This document shows, in pieces, positions 45,624 through 53,196 of a stretch of DNA of 64,000 nt (positions are counted from its first letter, which is position 1; the number at the start of each line of letters is the position of its first letter). Made by a program: the position numbers and the translations under genes. Below the pieces are notes generated by a model that saw only the letters and a list, made by a program, of their open reading frames with translations, was not told where the DNA came from and ran no database searches. Source of the DNA: Isachenkonia alkalipeptolytica (GTDB lineage: Bacteria; Bacillota; Clostridia; Peptostreptococcales; T1SED10-28); assembly GCF_009910325.1 (NCBI RefSeq), contig NZ_SUMG01000011.1, forward strand, positions 1 through 64,000, given 5' to 3'.

Positions 45624-46169
45624 TTACTTAGATTGGCTGGAAACTAACTTATATCCTTCTTGCAAAGCTAGACGGTTTAAATCCTGTGTGCCCGGTGGTA
45701 CTCTCTTTAGCACCGCCTCTTCAAGGCTTTTCTTGCTTACCACTTGGGTTGCTTCTTGAATAACCCCTAGGGCTACGATATTGGCGACCATGATTTTACC
45801 TACTTCATGGGTAGCTGTTTCAATAACAGGGATTTGAATGATTTTATAGCTGGTTTCAATATTATCAAAATTCACATCGGAGTCGATGATTAGGATGCCG
45901 TCATCTTTAAGGTCCGGGATATATTTACAATAGGACTCTCTGGTCAAACACAATAACACATCGGCATTTTGAATTTTGGGATAATATATTTCTTCATCAC
46001 TGATGATGACTTCAGCTTTACTGGCGCCGCCCCTTGCTTCAGGACCATAGGACTGAGACTGAATTGCATTTAAATCATCTAATAAAGCAGCTTCTGCTAA
46101 AATAATTCCACCAAGGATCAATCCTTGACCTCCGGATCCTGTCAATCGGATTTCTGTACGTTTCGTCAT
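45624..46169 (-). CDS. korC: 2-oxoacid:ferredoxin oxidoreductase, gamma subunit
   Basis: The 181-residue gamma subunit has the CoA-handling fold, beginning EIRLTGSGGQGLILGG and with QSYGPEARGGASKAEVIIS near 38-56. In anaerobes this complex oxidises 2-oxoglutarate (or branched 2-oxoacids) to acyl-CoA, CO2 and reduced ferredoxin. It is the last subunit gene of the set, one base from korB, behind AAGGGGG. Confidence 0.93.
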   Translation of the reverse strand: MTKRTEIRLTGSGGQGLILGGIILAEAALLDDLNAIQSQSYGPEARGGASKAEVIISDEEIYYPKIQNADVLLCLTRESYCKYIPDLKDDGILIIDSDVNFDNIETSYKIIQIPVIETATHEVGKIMVANIVALGVIQEATQVVSKKSLEEAVLKRVPPGTQDLNRLALQEGYKLVSSQSK

Positions 46170-46170
46170 T

Positions 46171-46998
46171 TTAATCCCCCTTAGTAAATTTATCTACTAT
46201 TTTATGATATTCTTCACAAAATTCTGGTTGTGCCTTATTTACAAATTCACCGATAATCAACTTGCCTTCCTTTTTTTCTGCGGGCAACTTAGCAGCAACT
46301 TTTTTATCTAACGTTGTTTCTTTAAGGTTGATCATCATTTCCGCGGCGTCTCCTTTGCGGTTTTTTCGGCCGTAATAAGTAGGACAGATACTGACGCCCT
46401 CAACCAAAGAAAATCCCTTATTTTCAAGTGCGCTCTCAATGTTTTTTTCTAGTTGCTTTGCATGATACACGGTCCCACGAGCCACATAAGTTGCCCCAGC
46501 ACCTTCTGCTAAGCGACATATATCAAATACATTATCTACGTTCCCATAGGGAGCTGTGGTCCCCAAATCATTGTGAGGCGTAGTTGGTGAATATTGTCCT
46601 CCGGTCATCCCATAAATATTGTTATTAAAAACGATGGTAGTAATATCTATGTTTCGTCTCGCCGCATGAATTAAGTGATTTCCACCAATAGCTGTGGCAT
46701 CTCCGTCTCCGCTGACTACGATGACTTTTAAATCCGGATTGGCTAATTTAACACCGGTAGCAAAAGCTAATGCTCGACCGTGGGTGGTGTGTAATGTGTT
46801 AAAATCCATGTAGCCGGGGGCTCTGGAAGAACATCCAATTCCTGAAATAATACATACTTTTTGCTTATCATAACCTAGGTTTTCGATCGCCTCTGCAATG
46901 CCACGCATAATAATTCCATGACCACATCCGGGACACCAAATATGGGGTAATCGATTCATTCGAAAATTATTCTCAAGTAATTTGCTTGCTACTGCCAT
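46171..46998 (-). CDS. korB: 2-oxoacid:ferredoxin oxidoreductase, beta subunit
   Basis: The 275-residue thiamine-diphosphate subunit has WCPGCGHGIIMRG near 21 (cluster cysteines), the ThDP/Mg motif GDGDATAIGGNHLIHAARRN and NNNIYGMTGGQYSPTTP. It pairs with KorA. 2-Oxoglutarate specificity is the family default for this subunit set; a branched-chain (Vor) role is possible. AAGGAGG precedes the ATG. Confidence 0.93.
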   Translation of the reverse strand: MAVASKLLENNFRMNRLPHIWCPGCGHGIIMRGIAEAIENLGYDKQKVCIISGIGCSSRAPGYMDFNTLHTTHGRALAFATGVKLANPDLKVIVVSGDGDATAIGGNHLIHAARRNIDITTIVFNNNIYGMTGGQYSPTTPHNDLGTTAPYGNVDNVFDICRLAEGAGATYVARGTVYHAKQLEKNIESALENKGFSLVEGVSICPTYYGRKNRKGDAAEMMINLKETTLDKKVAAKLPAEKKEGKLIIGEFVNKAQPEFCEEYHKIVDKFTKGD

Positions 46999-48135
46999 TT
47001 ACAGAACCTCCTTAATTTTTTTTAAAACTTCTGTAGGAGTGATCGGCTCACCATTTGCTTTGCCAAGTAAAGAAACTTCACAGTTATTTCTTGCAATACG
47101 ATCGACTTCATAATAATACTGACCTAAATTCATTTCCGCAACGATGATGTTGTCAACTTTTTTACTTAACTCTTTGACTCTTTTTTCTGGGAATGGCCAC
47201 AGGGTTTTTGCTTTGAATACCCCTACCTTTTTACCGCTTCTTTGAGCTTCTCGTACTGCGCTCATAACGCTTCTAAAGGTTCCCCCATAGGATAGAATTA
47301 ATAAGTCCATATCCTCTGTATAGTACTCATCATAAAGAAGTATATCTTCAAGGTTGTTCTCAATTTTGCCCATAATTCGACTCATAAGAATTTCCGTTAC
47401 CGTAGGATCATTTTTAGGGAAACCAAATTCATCATGCATAAGTCCTGTTACATGGAACTTAAATCCCTCACCGAAGGCGGCCATTTTCGGAACTTCTAAA
47501 CTATTATCATAGGCTTTATAATCGCTTTTCTCACTCTCATCCGGGGTTATCCGATTAAAAATTTCTATATCTGAAGGGTCTGGAATTTCAATTTTTTCAC
47601 GCATATGTCCAATAACTTCATCCAACATCAAAAATACCGGTGTTCGATACTTTTCTGCTAGATTGAAGGCTTGAATCGTCAGGTCATAAGTTTCTCTGAT
47701 TGAACTTGGACTTAGAGCTATGACGGGGTGGTCCCCATGGGTTCCCCATTTCGCTTGCATGACATCGCTTTGTGAAGGGGCTGTGGGAAGTCCCGTGCTT
47801 GGACCGCCTCTTTGCACATCCACAACAACACAAGGGATCTCCGTCAACATAGCGTAACCAATGTTTTCTTGTTTTAAGGAAAATCCTGGTCCACTAGTGG
47901 CAGTCATAGACTTCAAACCAGCTAATGAACCGCCTATAGTAGCAGCCATTCCTGCAATTTCGTCCTCCATCTGTATGAATTTCCCCCCCACTCGAGGCAA
48001 TCGTTGAGCAGATATTTCTGCAATTTCTGTTGAAGGGGTAATGGGATAACCTGCAAAAAACTTCATTCCAGCAGCAAGTGCACCCTCAACACAGGCTTCA
48101 TTTCCTTGCATTAACTTTAAATTTTTATTCACCAT
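46999..48135 (-). CDS. korA: 2-oxoacid:ferredoxin oxidoreductase, alpha subunit
   Basis: The 378-residue alpha subunit begins LMQGNEACVEGALAAGMKFFAGYPITPSTEI, has TATSGPGFSLKQENIGYA and RGGPSTGLPTAPSQSD, and a C-terminal transketolase-like domain. It starts 11 bases inside korD behind GGAGGG, so the two are coupled. Confidence 0.93.
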   Translation of the reverse strand: MVNKNLKLMQGNEACVEGALAAGMKFFAGYPITPSTEIAEISAQRLPRVGGKFIQMEDEIAGMAATIGGSLAGLKSMTATSGPGFSLKQENIGYAMLTEIPCVVVDVQRGGPSTGLPTAPSQSDVMQAKWGTHGDHPVIALSPSSIRETYDLTIQAFNLAEKYRTPVFLMLDEVIGHMREKIEIPDPSDIEIFNRITPDESEKSDYKAYDNSLEVPKMAAFGEGFKFHVTGLMHDEFGFPKNDPTVTEILMSRIMGKIENNLEDILLYDEYYTEDMDLLILSYGGTFRSVMSAVREAQRSGKKVGVFKAKTLWPFPEKRVKELSKKVDNIIVAEMNLGQYYYEVDRIARNNCEVSLLGKANGEPITPTEVLKKIKEVL

Positions 48136-48337
48136 GTTTTCCCTCCTCTAAATAGATTGCAAAATCAGGACAGCGCAACTCACAGAGTCCGCATTTTATA
48201 CATTTTTCTTTGTCTGTTACGTGGATCTTCTCTTTTTTTAGCTCAAGTATTTTTACCGGGCAAAAAGCGACGCAAATTCCACAACCTTTACACCAGGCTT
48301 GATTTGTTTTCAGTATAACATTTTTCTTATTCGACAA
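48125..48337 (-). CDS. korD: 2-oxoacid:ferredoxin oxidoreductase, delta (ferredoxin) subunit
   Basis: A 70-residue 2[4Fe-4S] ferredoxin with CKGCGICVAFCP and CIKCGLCELRCP. It carries electrons from the ThDP site to soluble ferredoxin. The start is a TTG behind GGGAGC. It is first in the korDABC operon. Confidence 0.92.
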   Translation of the reverse strand: MSNKKNVILKTNQAWCKGCGICVAFCPVKILELKKEKIHVTDKEKCIKCGLCELRCPDFAIYLEEGKHGE

Positions 48338-48406
48338 GAAACTCAGCTCCCTTCTGAAGTTTAATCCTTACTCTCAAGTACTAGAATAGCAAAGTTTCCG
48401 CGCACA

Positions 48407-48524
48407 TGCAAGAAGTATTTCAAAAGCAAGTGAAAAATCTGAATTTATGCAAGTATGGTTTCAATATTTGCAATTAACATTGTCTTGTTTTTACTTTATC
48501 CGGTCTTTGCATTTTATTTATCAA
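48407..48524. repeat. TGCA-N9-TCAA repeats upstream of korDABC
   Basis: Three 17-base copies with the same ends lie at 48407-48423, 48448-48464 and 48508-48524. The first two share 13 of 17 bases and are 41 bp apart; the third is 60 bp further, so all fall on about the same helix face. They occupy the 279-bp gap upstream of korD. No strong promoter was recognised there; a regulatory role is inferred. Confidence 0.4.
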
Positions 48525-48560
48525 TCCGATGCAACGATTATATTTAAACTTGCAATTTTA

Positions 48561-48602
48561 AAAGAAGCAAGAATCCAAATGTTTTTGGATTCTTGCTTCT
48601 TT
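48561..48602 (-). terminator. terminator after the oadA-like gene
   Basis: A perfect 19-bp inverted repeat (48561-48579 and 48584-48602) with a 4-base loop. A short TTTTAAAA follows on the minus strand. It separates the carboxyltransferase gene from kor. Confidence 0.8.
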
Positions 48603-48616
48603 GTTATTCAAAGATA

Positions 48617-50017
48617 TTAAATTGGATGGGTTTTATCTTCTTCGTTATAAAGACTTCCTTCAATTTTATACTTCTCTGTCCATCGTTTTTTAAAAAAAGG
48701 AAGGGCTACCTGGGGAAATAAGGCATAGGATAAAACATCTTCATCCTGTTCCATGTATTCTTTCATTTCCTCTCGAATAATTTCGAGTTGTGGTTTGAGA
48801 TTATCTGCCGGGCGACAAGTGATCACTTCTTTGTCTCCAATGATCTTTTGAATAACTTCAGGATTCATAGGTTTAGGTGGTTGCCCATAGAGCCCACTCA
48901 CATAATCCCGAACTTCCTTCGGTACCATCTTGTATCGTTCACCGGTAATTACGTTAAATACCGATTGGGTGCCTACGATTTGACTCATGGGAGTAACCAA
49001 TGGAGGATAGCCGAGGTCCTCTCGTACTTTTGGAACTTCTTTTAATACAGCATCCAGTTGATCCTCTTTTTTCTGGGCTTTCAATTGGGAAATTAAGTTG
49101 GATAACATTCCTCCGGGAATTTGATATATCAAGGTATTTGCATCTACTCCCAGAACCTTGGGGTCAATGAGCCCTTCTTTTAAATATCGATCTCTTAAGG
49201 GTTTGAAATAATCCGCCACATCGCTAAGTTGTTTTAAGTTTAACCCGGAATCATAATCTGTCCCTTGTAGAGCTGCAACCATAGGTTCTGTAGGAGGCTG
49301 GGAAGTACCCAGGGCTAAGGGAGAGATCGCGGTGTCTACAACATCGGCGCCGGCTTCAATTGCCTTTAAATAAGTCATAGAAGCAATCCCACTACTGTAA
49401 TGCGTATGCATCTGAACCGGGATCTTGATCGTTTCCTTCATAGCTTTGACTAAGTCATAGGCTACGTAGGGAGTTAAGATTCCCGACATGTCTTTTATGC
49501 AAATGGAGTCGGACCCCATATCTTCTAGTTGCTTGGCTTTTTTCACATAATACTCGATATTATGGACGGGACTAAGGGTATAGGAAATACAGCTCTGTGC
49601 ATGTCCCCCTTCTTTTTTTGTGGTTTCCAGGGCAGTTATTAGGTTTCTGGTATCATTTAAAGCGTCGAAATTTCTTATTATATCAATACCGTTGTAAATC
49701 GCTCTTTTAACAAATTCCTCCACAACATCATCGGAATAATGTTTATACCCTAAAATATTTTGCCCCCGGAGCAACATCTGAAGCTTGGTATTTTTCACGT
49801 TTTTCCTGATTTTTCTCAAACGATCCCAGGGGTCTTCATCAAGGTATCTTAAACTGGAATCAAAGGTAGCTCCTCCCCACATTTCTAGAGAATGATATCC
49901 TACCTTATCCAAGGACTCTAAAATTGGAATCATATCCTCGGTTCTCATTCTTGTAGCTAATAGAGATTGATGGGCATCCCGTAAAACAGTTTCCGTAAAC
50001 TTAACTTTTTTTGACAT
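48617..50017 (-). CDS. carboxyltransferase subunit (oxaloacetate decarboxylase alpha / pyruvate carboxylase B type), no biotin domain
   Basis: A 466-residue protein with the DRE-TIM carboxyltransferase fold: ETVLRDAHQSLLATRMRTEDM near 9-29, ATFDSSLRYLDEDPWDRLR, the metal motif MHTHYSSG and the conserved carboxyltransferase C-terminal region. Full-length OadA has about 590 residues and ends in a biotinylated lysine motif; this protein stops before it. It must use a biotin carrier encoded elsewhere. AAAGGAGG precedes the ATG, 22 bases after mnmM. Confidence 0.88.
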   Translation of the reverse strand: MSKKVKFTETVLRDAHQSLLATRMRTEDMIPILESLDKVGYHSLEMWGGATFDSSLRYLDEDPWDRLRKIRKNVKNTKLQMLLRGQNILGYKHYSDDVVEEFVKRAIYNGIDIIRNFDALNDTRNLITALETTKKEGGHAQSCISYTLSPVHNIEYYVKKAKQLEDMGSDSICIKDMSGILTPYVAYDLVKAMKETIKIPVQMHTHYSSGIASMTYLKAIEAGADVVDTAISPLALGTSQPPTEPMVAALQGTDYDSGLNLKQLSDVADYFKPLRDRYLKEGLIDPKVLGVDANTLIYQIPGGMLSNLISQLKAQKKEDQLDAVLKEVPKVREDLGYPPLVTPMSQIVGTQSVFNVITGERYKMVPKEVRDYVSGLYGQPPKPMNPEVIQKIIGDKEVITCRPADNLKPQLEIIREEMKEYMEQDEDVLSYALFPQVALPFFKKRWTEKYKIEGSLYNEEDKTHPI

Positions 50018-50039
50018 GCATAATCCTCCTTTAAATTGA

Positions 50040-50636
50040 TTATTGTTTCTTCTGTCTTGATTTTTCTATCATATAAATTATTGGTGGACAATGGTCGTTA
50101 TAGGGCATTGTGCCTTGGAAAATTTTATACTCTTCACTTGAAATATCTCCTAAATACTCTTCTAAGGCTTTTTTTTCTTCCATCCCTCCGGAATGGCCAT
50201 AGTAAACAATAATGGAAATGATTCCTCCCACTTTCAACATGGTTAATGCCAAGTCTAAAGACTTAATCGTGGTGGTGGGATTCGTTATAATAGAGTTATC
50301 ACTGCCTGGTAAGTATCCAAGGTTGTACATGAATACATCTACCGACTCGGAAATATAGTGATCGAAATACTCGTGGGAATCACAAATGCAATGTATTTGC
50401 GAACCAATGTAAGTACCCAAAGCTTCCTTTTTCAATAGTTTCAATGTATTATTCAAAGCGTTTTCTTGTATATCAAAGGCAAAAACCTTTCCGTTTGGTA
50501 GAACCCGTTGGCACAAGTACAGGGTGTCCTTACCATTTCCCATGGTAGCATCTACGGCTGTGCCGCCGTTCTCAAGTTTTTGATCTAATAAAATTTTCGT
50601 AATTTCTGTGCTGCGAAGAATGGAATTTATTGGCAT
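50040..50636 (-). CDS. mnmM: tRNA (mnm5s2U34) methyltransferase, YtqB/MnmM family
   Basis: A 198-residue class I SAM methyltransferase. VDATMGNGKDTLYL near 29-42 binds SAM, and MYNLGYLPGSD near 103-113 is the NPPY-like catalytic segment typical of YtqB, shown to finish mnm5s2U at the tRNA wobble base in Gram-positives. AAAGGAAG precedes the ATG. It overlaps the upstream small gene by 10 bases. Confidence 0.88.
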   Translation of the reverse strand: MPINSILRSTEITKILLDQKLENGGTAVDATMGNGKDTLYLCQRVLPNGKVFAFDIQENALNNTLKLLKKEALGTYIGSQIHCICDSHEYFDHYISESVDVFMYNLGYLPGSDNSIITNPTTTIKSLDLALTMLKVGGIISIIVYYGHSGGMEEKKALEEYLGDISSEEYKIFQGTMPYNDHCPPIIYMIEKSRQKKQ

Positions 50637-51052
50637 GGGGAACTTCCTTTACATGGTTTGTTAAAAAACTTATTCAAATCCAACAAATATGAACCGGAAT
50701 TATTGTTAGACTCTTTTTCTAAAATCTCCAGTGCTTCTGTCAAGTGGGCTTTTAGCCAACTTAAATCATTAATGGCAATTATATCATTTTGCTTAGAATA
50801 GCAATAGTGAAACGCTCCTCTTAAGAGGCCTTCAATAATTGAGGATTCAAGATGATCCATTGTTTGGAGGTCTTGAATCAAAGGGACAGACAAAGATTGC
50901 AAGTCAATTTTCACGTAACCCTGAAGTTGATGGCTATTAAAAATCCCCCAAAAAATCTCTGGTGAATCAAGGGACTCTATTACATTTGCTTTTTTACAAA
51001 AATCCAGAAAAGTGACCTGATCTTCCTTGTCGATCTTTCTAATCATTAACAT
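50627..51052 (-). CDS. uncharacterised small protein, possibly GNAT-like
   Basis: A 141-residue protein I do not recognise with certainty. IRKIDKEDQVTFLDFCKKAN at the N-terminus and ESSIIEGLLRGAFHYCYSKQND near 68-89 recall the first strand and the CoA-helix of acetyltransferases, but the glycine-rich CoA loop is not clear. It overlaps mnmM, and the ribosome binding site is a weak GGGGGG. It may be a degenerate or divergent acetyltransferase tied to mnmM. Confidence 0.6.
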   Translation of the reverse strand: MLMIRKIDKEDQVTFLDFCKKANVIESLDSPEIFWGIFNSHQLQGYVKIDLQSLSVPLIQDLQTMDHLESSIIEGLLRGAFHYCYSKQNDIIAINDLSWLKAHLTEALEILEKESNNNSGSYLLDLNKFFNKPCKGSSPCQ

Positions 51053-51093
51053 TATAACCCCCCTATTCCTTTCTGTCTAGCGAACAATGAAGA

Positions 51094-51122
51094 ATAATAG
51101 ACTCTGTAACCATTACTTGCAA
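51094..51122 (-). promoter_or_regulatory. possible internal sigma-A promoter
   Basis: On the minus strand TTGCAA (51117-51122) and TATTAT (51094-51099) are 17 bp apart at the end of rluB, 42 bp before the small gene. It could give separate expression of the small gene, mnmM and the oadA-like gene. Confidence 0.35.
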
Positions 51123-51826
51123 GTTGGTTTACTTTTCAGTGCTTCACTTTCTTCTTCTTTAAGGTAACGCCAGTCTCCTTCTTGTAAAGTTCCTAATACA
51201 ATATTACCAATGGCCACTCGCTTTAGTTTAACTATCGGATGGCTGATGGCATCACACATTTTACGAACTTGACGATTTCTTCCCTCGGTGATGGTAATTT
51301 CCAGCAAACTATTGTCATTGCAATTAAGAATTTTCAATGAAGCTGGCTGTGTGTAGGATCCATCAATAAGTATTCCCTTTTCAAAAGCTTTAATACCTTC
51401 TTCCTTGGGAACTCCCTTTACTAAAGCGTGATAGGTTTTAGATACTTTATACTTTGGGTGAGTCATAAGATTGGCGAATTCCCCATCATTAGTCAGTAAA
51501 ATCAACCCCGATGTATCATAATCCAATCTTCCTACGGGGTAAACACGATAATCTGTAGACACAAAATCCAAAACCGTCTTCCGGTTAAACTGATCATCGG
51601 AGGAGGTGATCACCCCTTCCGGCTTATTAAGCATAATATATATAGATTGTTCTTCTAGAGTCACAGCTTCCCCATTACAGGCAACTTGATCAACACCAAC
51701 GGTAACTATGTAACCCATTTCCTTAATAACTTTTCCGTTCACAGTCACTAAGCCTTCTTCGATTAATTTTTCACTCTTTCTTCTTGATGCAACACCGCAA
51801 TGGGCTAAATACTTTTGTAACCTCAC
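51113..51826 (-). CDS. rluB: 23S rRNA pseudouridine synthase, RluB/RsuA family
   Basis: The 237-residue enzyme has an N-terminal S4 RNA-binding domain (RLQKYLAHCGVASRRKSEKLI at 2-22) and the catalytic aspartate in PVGRLDYDTSGLILLTNDG near 96-114. ITEGRNRQVRKMC is the family C-terminal motif. It follows scpB after 35 bases, the usual Firmicutes order scpA-scpB-rluB. Confidence 0.94.
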   Translation of the reverse strand: MRLQKYLAHCGVASRRKSEKLIEEGLVTVNGKVIKEMGYIVTVGVDQVACNGEAVTLEEQSIYIMLNKPEGVITSSDDQFNRKTVLDFVSTDYRVYPVGRLDYDTSGLILLTNDGEFANLMTHPKYKVSKTYHALVKGVPKEEGIKAFEKGILIDGSYTQPASLKILNCNDNSLLEITITEGRNRQVRKMCDAISHPIVKLKRVAIGNIVLGTLQEGDWRYLKEEESEALKSKPTCK

Positions 51827-51861
51827 AAGCTTCCTCCTAACATTCCTAAACTTATCCAGGA

Positions 51862-52407
51862 TTACTTCATTTCTTTACTAGAATATAAACCTTCTTCAAA
51901 ACTTGAAAGATCCGGTAAATCTTGAAGGTTTTCAAACCCGAATTTTTTTAAGAAAAACTCCGTAGTAGCATAAATAATGGGTCGTCCAATAGTGTTTAAC
52001 CTTTCTTTTTCATAGATCAAATTTTCTTGAATTAGATTTGAAAGGGGTTTATCACATTTTACGCCCCGTATTTTCTCTATCTGACTTTTCGTGATGGGCT
52101 GTTTATAGACGATTATGGCTAATGTCTCGATGGTGGCTCTGGATAAAGAGCGTCTTTGGTCCCCGGGAAGTAATTTTTTGATATAGGGATAAGCCGATTC
52201 TTTAGTTGTTAATTGAAGTGTAGTCCCGATTTTAATAAGCTCAATGCCCCGGTTTCCCATTTTATATTCCTCTTGTAATTCATTGATAATCTCTTTCGTA
52301 TCTTTCTCATTTAACTCTAAAATCTTTCCGAGCTCTTTTATTTCTAAGGTATCACCCCATGCGAAGAGAATCGCTTCGATGATGGCACAATAATTCTGCA
52401 TTTTCAC
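51862..52407 (-). CDS. scpB: segregation and condensation protein B
   Basis: A 181-residue winged-helix kleisin partner of the SMC condensin complex. It contains EAILFAWGDTLEIKELG near the N-terminus and LSRATIETLAIIVYKQPITKSQIEKIRG near 91-118, the family signature. It follows scpA after 12 bases. Confidence 0.94.
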   Translation of the reverse strand: MKMQNYCAIIEAILFAWGDTLEIKELGKILELNEKDTKEIINELQEEYKMGNRGIELIKIGTTLQLTTKESAYPYIKKLLPGDQRRSLSRATIETLAIIVYKQPITKSQIEKIRGVKCDKPLSNLIQENLIYEKERLNTIGRPIIYATTEFFLKKFGFENLQDLPDLSSFEEGLYSSKEMK

Positions 52408-52419
52408 ATTTTCACCTCT

Positions 52420-53196
52420 TTATAGAGTTATCGCTTTTTCTCGAAGGCGTAAAACAATACTACAGGTCTTTTGGTTTTGATTTATAAAGATGATACGGTT
52501 TTTTGCTAATTCCAGTATTGCTAGAAAAGTAGTGATCAGGTGAATTTTATCCATAGAGTATTCAAATGCTTTTTCAAAGAGAATTTGAGATTCCTTTTCT
52601 AAACGCTTTACTAATTCTTGTACTTTTTCCTCCACGGTCACAGGATCTTTTTGAACCGAGTCAAAGGGGTTGGTCTTGCTTTTTTCTGTATTCTTTTTGA
52701 CCATCAATTTTTCCCAAGCATTCATTAAGTCCGTAGCCGTAATATGACTAAAGTCTTCGTCCTTCTCGACAGGAACTTCGAGAAAACTTAAATCATCACG
52801 GGTTTTAAAAAAACGGATTTCTAATGTATTTTCACGTTCTTTTAAAGTTTTAGCAGCTCCTTTGAATTTTTTATACTCAATCAAACGTTCCACAAGATCG
52901 GTTCTTGGGTCTTCCTCCTCTTCTTCTGATGTATGAGTTGTTGGAAGTAGCATCTTTGATTTAATATCAATCAGTGTAGCCGCCATCACCAAAAAGTCTC
53001 CGGTGACATCTAAATCGCATTCTTTCATTTGTGACAAATACAAGAGGTATTGATCAGTGATTTTCACAATAGGAATGTCGTAGATTTCCACCTTCTGATT
53101 TTCAATTAAATGCATTAAAACATCCATAGGACCCTGAAAAGTTTCTAAGTTGACTTCATAGGAGGTCATTGTTTTATTGCTTTCCATTTGCCTCAA
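52420..53196 (-). CDS. scpA: segregation and condensation protein A
   Basis: The kleisin subunit bridges SMC heads. YEVNLETFQGPMDVLMHLIENQKVEIYDIPI near 13-43 is the ScpA signature, and the C-terminal winged helix ends in IRLREKAI-like sequence. The frame runs 258 residues from a TTG at 53196, overlapping the previous gene by 4 bases. ATGs at 53187 and 53169 are alternatives; the last gives the most typical ScpA N-terminus. Confidence 0.93.
   Translation of the reverse strand: MRQMESNKTMTSYEVNLETFQGPMDVLMHLIENQKVEIYDIPIVKITDQYLLYLSQMKECDLDVTGDFLVMAATLIDIKSKMLLPTTHTSEEEEEDPRTDLVERLIEYKKFKGAAKTLKERENTLEIRFFKTRDDLSFLEVPVEKDEDFSHITATDLMNAWEKLMVKKNTEKSKTNPFDSVQKDPVTVEEKVQELVKRLEKESQILFEKAFEYSMDKIHLITTFLAILELAKNRIIFINQNQKTCSIVLRLREKAITL

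Noticed and set aside
48439-48450. ArgR-box-like TCTGAATTTATG upstream of kor
   Set aside because: Only one half-site matches the consensus.
48407-48464. Possible sigma-54 promoters on the minus strand upstream of korD (TTGAAA with TTGCA)
   Set aside because: The spacing fits but the invariant GG of the -24 element is missing in both, so they are reported only as repeats.
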